Origin: Thermoplasmatales archaeon
GTDB lineage: Archaea; Thermoplasmatota; E2; DHVEG-1
DNA length: 64,000 nt
Direction of reading: 5' to 3'
NCBI GenBank assembly: GCA_020350825.1
Contig: CP070724.1
Location: 2,256,719-2,320,718 of the forward strand
Both the position numbers and the translations under genes were made by a program. Shown in pieces: positions 9,614 through 19,892 of this stretch (its first letter is position 1; the number at the start of each line of letters is the position of its first letter). A model generated the notes under the pieces. The model was not told the DNA's origin and did not search any database. It saw nothing but the letters and a program-made list of their open reading frames with translations.

Positions 9614-10213
9614 ATGAAAAAAACACCTGTTTTACTCATACTATTATTACTCTCCCTATTTTCTTCTGCGTTTGCCAATGCAACTATAGTTGTTGATCCG
9701 TTAGAACTAATGATAAGGTTGGATAACGAGTTCATACATGGTAACACTTCAAAAAATATAACGATAATAAACAAAAACGACTACAGCATTAATGTAACAT
9801 GGTATCTCGAACATCCAAATCCTATATCCTATCTAAGACCTAATAGAACATTCATACCAGATTTATCCTGGGTTAATGTAGAACCAAAATGGCTAGTAAT
9901 TCCACCAGCAAGTGCTGCATTGTTTTATATCCAACTAAACATCCCCGAAATAGAAGAACTATTAGATCAACATTGGGAGACATGGGTTACCTTTCAACTA
10001 GACGAAAATAATGGCGGCGGAGGCGTCTTTGAATACGAATATGCAATTCGAGTGTATATAGACACCCCCTATAAAACGACAATTAATAACTCCCCTAATA
10101 ATAACTCCAACTCAAATTATTATAACATATATTACATTTTTATAGCAGGAACGGTAATAACATTAACAATTCTGGTAGTACTATTTTATAAGAAGAAAAT
10201 GAAAAAAAAATGA
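9614..10213 (+). CDS. Ig-like single-pass membrane protein (paralogue 2)
   Basis: The product has 199 residues. ATG 9614 is chosen over an in-frame GTG at 9599 because GGAG at 9601-9604 lies nine bases upstream and the protein then starts with a normal signal peptide. The Ig-like domain has 'FIPDLSWVNVEP', 'LNIPE' and 'HWETWVTF', followed by a Gly-rich turn, an Asn/Ser linker, a C-terminal membrane helix and a short Lys tail. It is paralogous to 6266-6973. It follows the NosD-like gene by 25 nt and ends the operon, so each of the two receptors has one Ig-like partner in the region. Confidence 0.8.
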   Translation: MKKTPVLLILLLLSLFSSAFANATIVVDPLELMIRLDNEFIHGNTSKNITIINKNDYSINVTWYLEHPNPISYLRPNRTFIPDLSWVNVEPKWLVIPPASAALFYIQLNIPEIEELLDQHWETWVTFQLDENNGGGGVFEYEYAIRVYIDTPYKTTINNSPNNNSNSNYYNIYYIFIAGTVITLTILVVLFYKKKMKKK

Positions 10214-10258
10214 CGTATTTATAGAAACCTAACAATTAGTTTATATCTTTAAAAGATG

Positions 10259-13159
10259 TTAACTACCCTCATTGATTGGTTCATAAGGATTGAAGGCTGG
10301 ATCCCCAAGGAGATTTATCTGATAAACCGTACAATATTTTTCCACCGGATGATGATCCAATCCTCCGCTTGCTGTTGTTTTCATTCTGTTTTGTATATCC
10401 TCTCTTAAATACCCTGGTAAATTGGAAGGAATTGATAGAACGGGTTTCCATCTGAACTCATCATAAAACGTTTCTGGTAGAAAAATATTTTTTGCATCTC
10501 GTAGAGCTGTCCCAATACTTACATCGTCGTTGAACATTTCTAATATCGCATGTTCAAAAATAACCTGGTTAAAGCATACTTTTGGGTATTCTCCTTTAAA
10601 TCTCCAATCAGACCAGGCTTTGAGATAACCAATTATTCCAAATCCTACTCCACCATTGAAGTTTGGACGTGGCTCTAGAGCTCCATAAAACGCTGAAAAG
10701 GTTGTTGGAGAGATATAAGCATTTACACCCGCATGAAGATAAGCATTAGCAAGAGAGTTAATTGGTAGGAATCCATCAATTTTTCCAGATCCACATCCTT
10801 CGATAAGCATTACTGATGGTCCCATATCCATATTAGGTACATCTCTTACGGTATATGCTCCAAGACCATCAAGGGTTGATCTAAGAGGTAATATTGGAAT
10901 ATAACGAGTGAAAATTTCATAAAATGGCCCTCCAAGACTGTGCATCAAAATATCACCTGATTCTTTTTCAAACCATATAGCATGAGAATCTGAGATGATT
11001 AAATTACTGCCCTGCTCTAACTCTCCGCCAATTACTAATTCTGAACTATCTCCAAATATTGTTTTTATCCACCATTCAGGATCTCTGAATGATTCTATAT
11101 TTTCTATACCTTGTCGGAATTTTACACGTAGCCATGGGAAGAAAAGACGATTTGCAATCCCGTCTTTATTAAGTTCTCTTATTGCATCCATGCTAAAACC
11201 TACTCTCTGTGCTGCCCCACGCTCGGCGCTTTGTGCATTAAAACCACCTTTTTCAAAATTATTTTTTATTCGTTTCACTAGGAAACGTTTTTCTCCCGTT
11301 GGAAACTTCATTGGATCGGTCCGACCTAGTATTTTATGAATAGTGTTAAAAATTGGTAATCTCTGCACCTCGGTGCCAGCACCAACAAGAACCGCAGCAT
11401 TATCTTTCCAAGTGTCTAACTCATCGATTACTTTATCGTAAAAAATCGTTCTTGCTATCAAAGCACTGGCATCTTGTACATCCCAACCAGTTATTCGTCC
11501 GACTATGTTTTCTACCTCAGGGTACTCTGAATAAAGATCATTTTCTAAATGATCTGAATCATAAGGCAAAAGAGAATATGTATCAGGATCTATGTTTCCA
11601 TAAATAAAATCACTCGGGCAATTAGTACCATATGCTCCATTTGCAGGACGTTCAAATGGATCATTATGTGGGCTCCGATAATAATACTGCGGTAGCATAA
11701 TTGTATCGCCAACAAGTGCGATATAGAAGGGGTCCTGATAGCAGTCTTTTTTCAGAGATTCAACAGATTCAGTGGTATCGATATCTGTGATTTTTGCCAG
11801 AAGTTTGTTAAGTGGTATATGTATGTTTTCGTAAACATGCTGATTTATAACAGGTATTAACATCGGATTATAGAATGGCTGTGTGTTTCCCGGTAATTTT
11901 TTACCATTGAGTTTCACATCATCTGATGGTGCAAAAGCAAACTCTGGCTCAGCAAAAACAATGCCTTTGTGATAAGCAGTAAGATAAGGTGCAATTGAGG
12001 AAAATTGTTTCATCATCGGATAATATGGATTGCTAAGTTCTTCAATAGTGACAGTTAATTCAAATTCCGCAGAATCAAGGATATTATAAACACCTGTAAG
12101 ACTTATTTCGTATTCCTCTCCTCCCATATCATAGATTATTGTTTCAAAGTACAATCTGTCTTCTTCTACATTTCCATTTGCATCTCTTTTTGCAGGATAA
12201 GCTGTTGTACGCATATAACCTGTTAACTTGCCACCAAACAAGACATTGTCACCAAATTTTTCAATGTGTTCAGGATTCTCAAGGTTTCTGAAATCCAATT
12301 TGACTAAGGCATATTTGTAATCCTCAGGAATTTTAACAGAAAAACTTGTTGGGTTCATTATTCCTTTTATTAAGTTTAGAAAATTAGATGGAAAAGGAGC
12401 AATTGATGTTAGTTTTCCTTTTTCAGAAAGGACAATTTCTTCATTAAGAACCTCCGGCGTACGAGCATCCATTGGGTTTGTGAGAGTTATATATTCAACA
12501 TCACCAAATTTTTGCATAACTAAATCAATGGAAGTGTTAAGGATATCATCAAAATCATTAAATTTTAAAGTTTTTCTATGTCCCTTTATATCTCCACAAA
12601 CAAGCGAATATTTAACACCAAGATCTTCAAGAACTTCTTTTACATCAAGGTCAAGTTCATCAACAACAATAACAGGTATGCTTAAGTATGAGGCAATTGG
12701 ACTAGCTGCAATCCCAAGGTTATACCCAGATTCATTGTTTTCTATTAGAAGAACTGCATCACTACTTTCCCAGTACTCTTGTGCAATTTCTAAGGACCAT
12801 TCTTCTGCAGATTTGGAAGTATCAATAATTTCAGTAACGCTTCCAATTCGATCTACTGCCTTCTCAATAGCTTGGGAAGGGTTACTAAAATTTTGGATAT
12901 AAAGTGGAATAATACTTTGATTCCCATCCTGATCATAATTAACTGCTAGTGGAGTTGCTATCAATGCATAAAACGGATCTGAATCTGAAACAGCTATTGC
13001 ATTAGGTACATAAGAAAGGCTACTAGAAATACTAAAAAATTCATCAGTGGACAAGGCACTTACCGTTGTTTCCATGGGTTTCCATGTATATATCCCAATC
13101 AATGCAATAACTAATACTAATACTCCAATTACTACTATTAATTTGTCATTTTTATTCAT
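10259..13159 (-). CDS. Secreted or membrane-tethered C25 (gingipain-like) cysteine peptidase
   Basis: The product has 966 residues. An N-terminal signal/anchor (about 7-25) is followed by a segment resembling cell-wall-binding repeat 2 ('SYLSIPVIVVDELDLDVKEV' then 'LGVKYSLVCGD'). Beta domains precede the peptidase C25 core: 'FYIALVGDTIMLPQYYY', 'CPSDFIYGNID', 'VGRITGWDVQDA', a His in 'ILMHSLGGPFYE', the Cys in 'MLIEGCGSGK', and 'GTALRDAKNIFLPETFYDEF'. The family cleaves proteins with a Cys/His pair, and extracellular protein digestion is inferred. It is convergent with the preceding operon and transcribed alone. Full length and intact. Confidence 0.8.
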   Translation of the reverse strand: MNKNDKLIVVIGVLVLVIALIGIYTWKPMETTVSALSTDEFFSISSSLSYVPNAIAVSDSDPFYALIATPLAVNYDQDGNQSIIPLYIQNFSNPSQAIEKAVDRIGSVTEIIDTSKSAEEWSLEIAQEYWESSDAVLLIENNESGYNLGIAASPIASYLSIPVIVVDELDLDVKEVLEDLGVKYSLVCGDIKGHRKTLKFNDFDDILNTSIDLVMQKFGDVEYITLTNPMDARTPEVLNEEIVLSEKGKLTSIAPFPSNFLNLIKGIMNPTSFSVKIPEDYKYALVKLDFRNLENPEHIEKFGDNVLFGGKLTGYMRTTAYPAKRDANGNVEEDRLYFETIIYDMGGEEYEISLTGVYNILDSAEFELTVTIEELSNPYYPMMKQFSSIAPYLTAYHKGIVFAEPEFAFAPSDDVKLNGKKLPGNTQPFYNPMLIPVINQHVYENIHIPLNKLLAKITDIDTTESVESLKKDCYQDPFYIALVGDTIMLPQYYYRSPHNDPFERPANGAYGTNCPSDFIYGNIDPDTYSLLPYDSDHLENDLYSEYPEVENIVGRITGWDVQDASALIARTIFYDKVIDELDTWKDNAAVLVGAGTEVQRLPIFNTIHKILGRTDPMKFPTGEKRFLVKRIKNNFEKGGFNAQSAERGAAQRVGFSMDAIRELNKDGIANRLFFPWLRVKFRQGIENIESFRDPEWWIKTIFGDSSELVIGGELEQGSNLIISDSHAIWFEKESGDILMHSLGGPFYEIFTRYIPILPLRSTLDGLGAYTVRDVPNMDMGPSVMLIEGCGSGKIDGFLPINSLANAYLHAGVNAYISPTTFSAFYGALEPRPNFNGGVGFGIIGYLKAWSDWRFKGEYPKVCFNQVIFEHAILEMFNDDVSIGTALRDAKNIFLPETFYDEFRWKPVLSIPSNLPGYLREDIQNRMKTTASGGLDHHPVEKYCTVYQINLLGDPAFNPYEPINEGS

Positions 13160-13340
13160 AATTTATCCCCAGATAAATGCAGTTGCCTCTATTCAATTCT
13201 AGTATATTTGTATCTTTCTATATAATATTTTCTATTAATCTTATAGTTAAATCTCTATTACTTTTCCTTATTGTATGTACCAAAAAACAAACATTATAAT
13301 ATCAATGAAAATTCCACAAAAAATTAAAAAGATTAGGAAT

Positions 13341-13350
13341 ACTTTTAAAA
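13341..13350 (+). promoter_or_regulatory. TATA box for prefoldin gene
   Basis: ACTTTTAAAA lies 41 nt upstream of the prefoldin ATG, with AAAAAGGAG as ribosome site between. The position fits an archaeal promoter with a short leader. Confidence 0.5.
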
Positions 13351-13390
13351 GGTAAACCTTGCATTACAACAAAAAAAGGAGAAAACAAAT

Positions 13391-13756
13391 ATGGTTGGAG
13401 AAGAAATGTCCCCACAACTTCAGGATCAAATTAACAGATTCCAACAGTTAAAAGCACAAGTCCAAATGATTGCACAACAACGTCAACAAATTGAATTGCA
13501 ATTAAGAGAAACTGAAGAAGCATTGAACGAATTGGAAAAAACTGCTGCCGGAACACCTATCTATAAAAGCGTAGGTGCGATACTTATAAAAACAAAAGCA
13601 AAAAACGATATTAAAAAAGAGTTGATTACAAACAAAGAATCTCTAGAATTGAGAAAAACTACATTGGAAAAACAGGAAAGTAGGAGCCAGGAAAAATTAA
13701 ACGAATTACAAAGTAAAATTCAAAATGCTCTTAATCTTGCGGGCAAGGAAGCCTGA
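13391..13756 (+). CDS. pfdB: Prefoldin beta subunit
   Basis: The 121-residue protein has the prefoldin beta pattern: a long N-terminal coiled coil ('QDQINRFQQLKAQVQMIA'), the central beta hairpins around 'TPIYKSVGAILIKTKAK', and a second long helix. With prefoldin alpha it forms the hexameric jellyfish chaperone that hands unfolded proteins to the thermosome. The length is normal. AGGAG precedes the ATG. It overlaps the next gene by one base (TGATG), so the two are probably translated together. The alpha subunit is not in the window. Confidence 0.95.
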   Translation: MVGEEMSPQLQDQINRFQQLKAQVQMIAQQRQQIELQLRETEEALNELEKTAAGTPIYKSVGAILIKTKAKNDIKKELITNKESLELRKTTLEKQESRSQEKLNELQSKIQNALNLAGKEA

Positions 13757-14061
13757 TGTTAAAAAAGAGGAATATATCTGTATACTCTGATTTCAAAACA
13801 GGTTTTTTTTGTAAATTCTTTTTAATTTTAGGATTAATCCTTCTAATATTTTATATTATCCTATGGATAATACCTTTAATTGTTATAAACGAAAATATAT
13901 TAGGAATTATTCTTGCTTTCTCAATATTATTTTTAGGAATTGGAATTATTGTATATTTTTTTAATTGCCAAATTGCAAAGTTAGCAAAAATTGCAAATGA
14001 AGTTGAACGCGGAGATAAATCAGAAAATCATAAAAAAGTAATAAGTAAAGAAAAAAGATAA
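13756..14061 (+). CDS. Small two-helix membrane protein
   Basis: The protein has 101 residues and is not recognised. It begins with a basic segment, then two hydrophobic helices (about 16-41 and 48-70), then a charged tail rich in Lys/Glu. Its start overlaps the prefoldin stop, so it belongs to that transcript. Nothing in the sequence indicates a function. Confidence 0.7.
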   Translation: MLKKRNISVYSDFKTGFFCKFFLILGLILLIFYIILWIIPLIVINENILGIILAFSILFLGIGIIVYFFNCQIAKLAKIANEVERGDKSENHKKVISKEKR

Positions 14062-14062
14062 T

Positions 14063-14974
14063 TTATTTTCCAAATCTTCTTTTCCTATTCTGATAAGTTC
14101 GTATTGCCTTGAGAAAATCTCTTTTTTGAAATGCTGGCCAATAAACATCTGAGAAATAGAGTTCTGAGTATGCAAGTTGCCAGAGGAGAAAGTTAGATAT
14201 CCGTTCTTCTCCAGAAGTTCTCAGTACGAGATCAGGATCTGGTATGCCATCTGTGTAAAGGTATGATGATACTGTTGATTGGGAGATATCCTTTAACTCT
14301 AGTGTGCCTTTTTTAACGTCATCAACAATTTGTTGTATTGCCTCAACAATTTCTTCTCTTCCACCATATGCGAGTGCAATATTAAAAAAATAGTTGTCAT
14401 ATTCTTTAGTCGAGTCAACGATTTCATTTGCAGATCGCCTAATGTCTTCCGGTAGAGATTCAAGATCACCTATTACCCGTACTCTTACCTTGTTTTTATG
14501 AATTCGCGAATCTTTTGAAGCCCTATCTAATTCATTTTTACATAGATCCATCAATGTTGTGACTTCATCTGTGCTCCTATTAAAATTTTCTGTAGAAAAT
14601 GCATATATTGTAAGTACGTTTATTTCTAATTCAAAACACCAATCTAGAACATCTTCTATCTTATCTCTACCAAAAAGATGACCAGCTTTTGGAGATAAGC
14701 CAAAACTTTTTGCGAAACGGCGATTTCCATCCATTATCACAGCAACATGTTCTGGAACAGGATACTGTTTTATCTCTTCGATGAGTTTATAATCTCTAAA
14801 TGCGCTTATCTTTTTTGTAAAAAATTTGTAAATGTTAGATTGATATAACGCCGTTAATATTTTTTGTCCTGCATTGCTTTTAATCGCATATTTTTCAATC
14901 TCATCAAATTTTTTTCTTGCAATGGTTTTTAAGGATGGTTTTTTGGAATTTATTGTACAACCCCATTTAATCAA
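14063..14974 (-). CDS. uppS: Cis-prenyltransferase (undecaprenyl diphosphate synthase family)
   Basis: The product has up to 303 residues. Family signatures are intact: 'HVAVIMDGNRRFAK' with the catalytic Asp and Asn-Arg-Arg, 'GHLFGRDKIEDVLDWC', 'YAFSTENFNRS', and the C-terminal 'RTSGEERISNFLLWQLAYSE' with 'DVYWPAF'. It makes a long-chain polycis-prenyl diphosphate, in archaea the precursor of the dolichol-type carrier for N-glycosylation. That fits the sequon-rich surface proteins nearby. About 70 residues precede the core. The annotated TTG start is weak; an ATA at 14941-14943 behind GGGG is an alternative. Confidence 0.92.
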   Translation of the reverse strand: MIKWGCTINSKKPSLKTIARKKFDEIEKYAIKSNAGQKILTALYQSNIYKFFTKKISAFRDYKLIEEIKQYPVPEHVAVIMDGNRRFAKSFGLSPKAGHLFGRDKIEDVLDWCFELEINVLTIYAFSTENFNRSTDEVTTLMDLCKNELDRASKDSRIHKNKVRVRVIGDLESLPEDIRRSANEIVDSTKEYDNYFFNIALAYGGREEIVEAIQQIVDDVKKGTLELKDISQSTVSSYLYTDGIPDPDLVLRTSGEERISNFLLWQLAYSELYFSDVYWPAFQKRDFLKAIRTYQNRKRRFGK

Positions 14975-15147
14975 ATACTTCTTTAGGTATAAATAAATTA
15001 AGATTGGCTATAGGAGTATGATGATTTTATATTTTTTAAAGTATAACTAATGATTTTTGAGACATACAAAAAGATGAAAATAACCTATTTACTTAGCTTA
15101 AAATATCTATTTGTGGTTTTTACCAAATTCTCTTTCTAGTTCACTTT

Positions 15148-18100
15148 TTATTCTCTTTCGATATAAAGATATCCATTTTTAAAAAGAAAAATCACTAATA
15201 CAATTATTGCCAGTATAACAAATATTGTGATTAGTAATGCTGTAATCCCCTGATCATCTTCACTAGATTTTTCCACTTCCACAGTGTATGAAGCAATATC
15301 ATTTCTTATATTGCTTACATTATCTTTAACAGTTACACTCAAAACATAGTTATTATTTGTCAGATTGCTATCTGGAGTATATGTAAATACTCGGTCATCT
15401 AGTGTTGTTAGAATTATTGTTTCATCGTTTAATGTAGCTTCAATAACTGTCACATTTTCATTATAGGCTATTGTTATTGTTGGTTTCAAGGTTTTAAATG
15501 CGGTTCCACTAACTGGATCGAATGTCGGTGATAATATAGTATAATGATAATCGAACATATAGGTCGTATCAGGATCATCAAGAACAAAAACTTTACCATT
15601 TTCTCTAAAGATCATGTCTGATGCAATAATTCTGTTATCTAAAGTTTTAACGACTAAATTGGAAATATCAGGATATTCATCATTTATTTCTATATATATC
15701 CAGTTACTTTTATTTACACTCACAGTAACTGTTATTATGTCATTTTCTGTATCTATTGTAGAGGATGTAATGGTCCCCGCCACGTATGTTACTTCAGTTA
15801 TTGTATCTGCTGATGCATCCCATATAAAAATGTCTTCCATAGATCCATAAACCGATATTAAGAACGTAGAATTACCGCTTATATTTACAAGACGTTCTGC
15901 ACTCAATATACCATTGGGATCATCGAAGTCATTCAATTCCAATATTCCATCACCATTGGTGTCATTAGCATAGAAGCTCTGAGTTAAATTCACACCAAAC
16001 ATGTTTTCAATTTCATCATTGGTAGTATTTGCTGCTTCGATATCTGTAGTTGTGGTATTATCTTCTGTAGTTGTTGTAGTTGGTGTTGTACCCCCCCCTG
16101 GTGGACCACCGCCGCTTGTATCTGTTGTGGCACTACTAGTAGCATATGATGTACTCCATAATTTTTCAGTATTGTTCCAGCTCCATGCGCTGTAATAATA
16201 AGTAGTACCAGCAGATAAACTAGTATCAGATTTAGAGGTACCAGTGCTATTGTACACATTGGTTCCATCGCTAATATTGATAGGATAACTATCAGTTTTT
16301 TTCTGGATTCGTATGTAATCTGCTTTATTACCCATAGTCCATGTAAGACCAATCTGACTTGTACCACTTTTTGTAGCAGTAAAGCTACTTGGTAGATCTG
16401 GTACATATTCACCTCCTATCTTAGGTCCAACACCAGAGAAATGTGGTATTTTTATCCAGATTGTTTGATTTACCGTATCTATATAACCAAGTCCAGAACT
16501 AAGATTTCTATCTGATTCATTGCAGATAACACCAGATCCATTAAGATATGCTTCATATGGTGTATTTAAATAATCTCGATAACCACTTAAAGCATCATTT
16601 GTTAAAATATCTGATGTAGTATTCGTACTTGCGTTCCAGATTACGTTAAACTCGTTATCATATAAAACCGGGATGGAAACATTTATTGTTTTATTTACAA
16701 GACTATCTGGATATGGCATCATTATTAATACTTCATCATAAATATCAGGTCCCTGACTTCCAAACTGCCATGCAGCCTCAAATCCACCTGCAGTTTCAGT
16801 AGCATTTTGTGAAAAAGCTGCATCAGGTGGACCGGAGGCAAGTAAATCAACGTTGATATAATATACAGAGATATTTCCGCTTGAAATCATCATACTAACA
16901 TCTCCCTTCAATATAGCATTAAATGGTGAAAACTCGGTTTTGTTCATCCCTTCGCACAAACTGCAATATGATGGAGGATTTGGAACATTACAGGTATTAT
17001 TTGACTTATACATCTCCATCGAGAAGCTCGCGTTTTCTCCTAAAGGATCATAATTACCAAATGATCTCATTGTGATGTTGCAGATGCCATTAGAGGAACT
17101 AATTGTAGTTGTATTTTCAATACCGCTTAATATGTTTGAACTGACATAAGTGGAAACTGGTGCATATTGTTGAGAGTAAATTGTCAATTTTTTAAGACTA
17201 GAGCCCTGTGTTATTGATATATTAAATTGTCCACTCTGAGCATCTACCATGTACATATATTCAACTCCATCTAGTTCTCTTTTTATATCAATAAAAGCAT
17301 TTTCATTACTAAGCAAACTTCCAGTACTATTAACTAAGTTAAATAAGACAGCTGTAGTGTTAGCAATAACTGTTTGATTCCACTGGGCAGAAACATTATT
17401 TGAAGTAATTAATCTAGTTATGCCGTTAATTAAAGGAGACATAGTGAAATTATAGGTCGATTCATTCAAATTCCCACCAGAGGAACTCAAAATATGGGAC
17501 CCCATGTAATAAACTCCTGATGAGTTCTTTGAATATGCCCTCAACATTATATAGGATGGAGCCATTGTTGCAGGTAGTGAGATATTGTATACCCCCGTTG
17601 TTGTGTTGTAAGAATCGTCGCTTCCACCTGACTCATTCGCTAAATTAAACGGCAAAGCCCAGTTTTCAAAAATCATATCTTGATCTTCCATTATGTATGC
17701 AACTACTTTCATGTCCTCAATGTCTGTAATACCGTTAAAGGATCCATTTAGCCATCTATGATTATAGCTTACATTTACAGAAACATTAACAAGATATGTC
17801 CCATTGTAAGGCATGCAAGTTGTATTTACTCCAGTAATATTGAAATCTCCACTAGCTTCACATGTGGATGTAATATTGTAGAATCTAATACTTACTGGAA
17901 ATGACTGATCTGGGAATATACTTAATGAGTAATTTCTGGCTGCTGGAACTGAAAATACCTTTTCATAACTATTTGTAAATTGTTCTTTTACTGAGAATCC
18001 CAATCTAAGATCTTTTACCATTATCTGAAATCTGTTAGCTGAATAATTATCTATTTGCTTGCTACTCCAGTTATAGTTCGGCCCCGTGGTATTAACTCTA

Positions 18101-19713
18101 AATGATATAGCAGGTTTTAGGTAAATCTCAGGATTATTTAACATAGTTACAAATTCTCCTATTGGCAAGGAGGGTAAACTTGTGGAAATATTTATAGCAT
18201 AGGTGCTTGTAGGTTCATATTCTGTAGCAGAAAGTGAATAAAATAAATCTCCCCCTCCACCAGGCCCCATTGGTCCAGATTGCAAACCAGATATATTTTC
18301 CTCGGTTGTCGGTATTCCGGTTACATTAAAATGACCAGTTGCGTTTGTATTAGCTGTGAAATATCCAAGTGTTACTGGTGGACCACCTGGTGTAAAACTA
18401 GAAACTGTTACATTTGCGATTGCTCCTTGAATTGTATTACCGTTAATATTCATAACTGATCCAGTGAATGAAAAATTCGTGGTAATGAAAACACCCATGT
18501 AAAAACTTTGGAATTCACTATAGTTGTTATATGCAATTATTTGAAACTGTAAAGATTCTAAAGGCCCTAAAGCACTTGCATTAAACCAGAAATACTTGGT
18601 TCCATCACAAAGGAAGCCATTGGCATAATCTGTAGCGTTCCACACAATCATAGTCGATGTGTTATACACTGTGTAGTCCGCTTGATTTTGAACTGTTGTG
18701 CCATTATTTCCAATATAGGTTAGATTTTGTGGTAAGATTATTGTTAGGTTATGTAGACGTGAGGTTGGCCCTGCTGTTTCTGAAACAAATGAAAAGTTAA
18801 ATTTCTGTTCTGTTCCATTTTCTATATGTCTAGGAGTTACATCTGAGTAATGCTCCTGTAAAAACCAACCGGATCCACCTTGATATGTGTTTATCCCTGT
18901 AGCATCATACATTAGACTGTTAAGATTTTCTGTAGAATTCCAACCCCATGCTGAATATGAATAAGTAGTCCCTGGAATAAGATTTGAATCGACATAACTA
19001 GTGCCAGTTACATTACATACAAAAGTTCCATCTGTGATATTCATTGGAGGCGTCATACCTTGCATTCTTTGAATGTGGATCCTATCAGCACCGATTCCAT
19101 GAGTGAAGTTAAGTCGTATTTGTGTATCGGTTAATGTGGTTGCACTAAAGCTAGTAGTTCCCTGTGGATATACACATATTGTTACATTTTGATTATTTGT
19201 TGTATGATTGACCCCTGTGTTATTCTTTGTTGTGCCCGTTAGGTTAATGTTAACTGTCCCAATATTGTTGGTATACCATGTAATATTAGCTACATCAGCA
19301 GAAGTTCCATTAGTACCAATATCGTTAATCCATGTTAAATTATACGCGTAACCGGAAGCATTTACAATAGTTCCATTACTGTCTGGTGTCCACCATGAAC
19401 CTCCAGAGAATACATCACCTATTGTAGTAGATGTATAGTTAAGAATACCTGCGGGTTCAAACGTAATATTACTTATAGTTATATTGTTAATCTCCCAGTT
19501 TATGCTCACGTTTATGAGTGTATAAATAGTATCACCAATAGTTACATTTTGGGATGAGGGAAAAACAGTTAAAACATTGGGACTGCCCTGTGCCGTTACG
19601 TTATCTATAAAAATTATTGATAACGATGCAATCACCATTAATATTATAATAAAGGAGCTTAGAAATTTATTATAATACCTATCTTTAATTAAAAATTCTT
19701 TTTTGAATCGCAT
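15148..19713 (-). CDS. Giant FN3-containing surface protein with C-terminal anchor
   Basis: The product has about 1521 residues. ATG 19713 is chosen over GTG 19722 because the GTG overlaps the GGTGG ribosome site. It has an N-terminal signal, an Ig-like domain, an FN3-like domain (about 185-270, 'TTYSYSAWGWNSTENLNS'), long beta-domain arrays, a Cys-containing loop ('CNVPNPPSYCSLCEG'), a second near-identical FN3 type near residue 1100 ('TTYYYSAWSWNNTEKLWS'), a Thr-rich linker, bacterial-Ig-like domains and a C-terminal helix with a basic end. NxS/T sequons are numerous. It is probably an S-layer-like or adhesive protein. It forms a single-gene unit divergent from the eS17 operon. Confidence 0.85.
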   Translation of the reverse strand: MRFKKEFLIKDRYYNKFLSSFIIILMVIASLSIIFIDNVTAQGSPNVLTVFPSSQNVTIGDTIYTLINVSINWEINNITISNITFEPAGILNYTSTTIGDVFSGGSWWTPDSNGTIVNASGYAYNLTWINDIGTNGTSADVANITWYTNNIGTVNINLTGTTKNNTGVNHTTNNQNVTICVYPQGTTSFSATTLTDTQIRLNFTHGIGADRIHIQRMQGMTPPMNITDGTFVCNVTGTSYVDSNLIPGTTYSYSAWGWNSTENLNSLMYDATGINTYQGGSGWFLQEHYSDVTPRHIENGTEQKFNFSFVSETAGPTSRLHNLTIILPQNLTYIGNNGTTVQNQADYTVYNTSTMIVWNATDYANGFLCDGTKYFWFNASALGPLESLQFQIIAYNNYSEFQSFYMGVFITTNFSFTGSVMNINGNTIQGAIANVTVSSFTPGGPPVTLGYFTANTNATGHFNVTGIPTTEENISGLQSGPMGPGGGGDLFYSLSATEYEPTSTYAINISTSLPSLPIGEFVTMLNNPEIYLKPAISFRVNTTGPNYNWSSKQIDNYSANRFQIMVKDLRLGFSVKEQFTNSYEKVFSVPAARNYSLSIFPDQSFPVSIRFYNITSTCEASGDFNITGVNTTCMPYNGTYLVNVSVNVSYNHRWLNGSFNGITDIEDMKVVAYIMEDQDMIFENWALPFNLANESGGSDDSYNTTTGVYNISLPATMAPSYIMLRAYSKNSSGVYYMGSHILSSSGGNLNESTYNFTMSPLINGITRLITSNNVSAQWNQTVIANTTAVLFNLVNSTGSLLSNENAFIDIKRELDGVEYMYMVDAQSGQFNISITQGSSLKKLTIYSQQYAPVSTYVSSNILSGIENTTTISSSNGICNITMRSFGNYDPLGENASFSMEMYKSNNTCNVPNPPSYCSLCEGMNKTEFSPFNAILKGDVSMMISSGNISVYYINVDLLASGPPDAAFSQNATETAGGFEAAWQFGSQGPDIYDEVLIMMPYPDSLVNKTINVSIPVLYDNEFNVIWNASTNTTSDILTNDALSGYRDYLNTPYEAYLNGSGVICNESDRNLSSGLGYIDTVNQTIWIKIPHFSGVGPKIGGEYVPDLPSSFTATKSGTSQIGLTWTMGNKADYIRIQKKTDSYPINISDGTNVYNSTGTSKSDTSLSAGTTYYYSAWSWNNTEKLWSTSYATSSATTDTSGGGPPGGGTTPTTTTTEDNTTTTDIEAANTTNDEIENMFGVNLTQSFYANDTNGDGILELNDFDDPNGILSAERLVNISGNSTFLISVYGSMEDIFIWDASADTITEVTYVAGTITSSTIDTENDIITVTVSVNKSNWIYIEINDEYPDISNLVVKTLDNRIIASDMIFRENGKVFVLDDPDTTYMFDYHYTILSPTFDPVSGTAFKTLKPTITIAYNENVTVIEATLNDETIILTTLDDRVFTYTPDSNLTNNNYVLSVTVKDNVSNIRNDIASYTVEVEKSSEDDQGITALLITIFVILAIIVLVIFLFKNGYLYIERE

Positions 19714-19843
19714 CTCATCCACCTTTTCCTATCCGTTATTAATCAAAGTAAAATGTGCATTATACACACTTTACTTATCTCAATTCAATTAAAAATAGAT
19801 TTTGTGATTATATAATTTTCCCATGATGTCTACTACTAAAACC

Positions 19844-19850
19844 TTTAAAT
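19844..19850 (+). promoter_or_regulatory. TATA box for eS17-rib operon
   Basis: CCTTTAAATAG provides a clear TATA element (TTTAAAT). Start of transcription is expected near 19875, just before the AAAGGTGAT ribosome site at 19881-19889. Confidence 0.6.
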
Positions 19851-19892
19851 AGAAAAACCCTATTTCGACTTCCTACGATTAAAGGTGATAAT

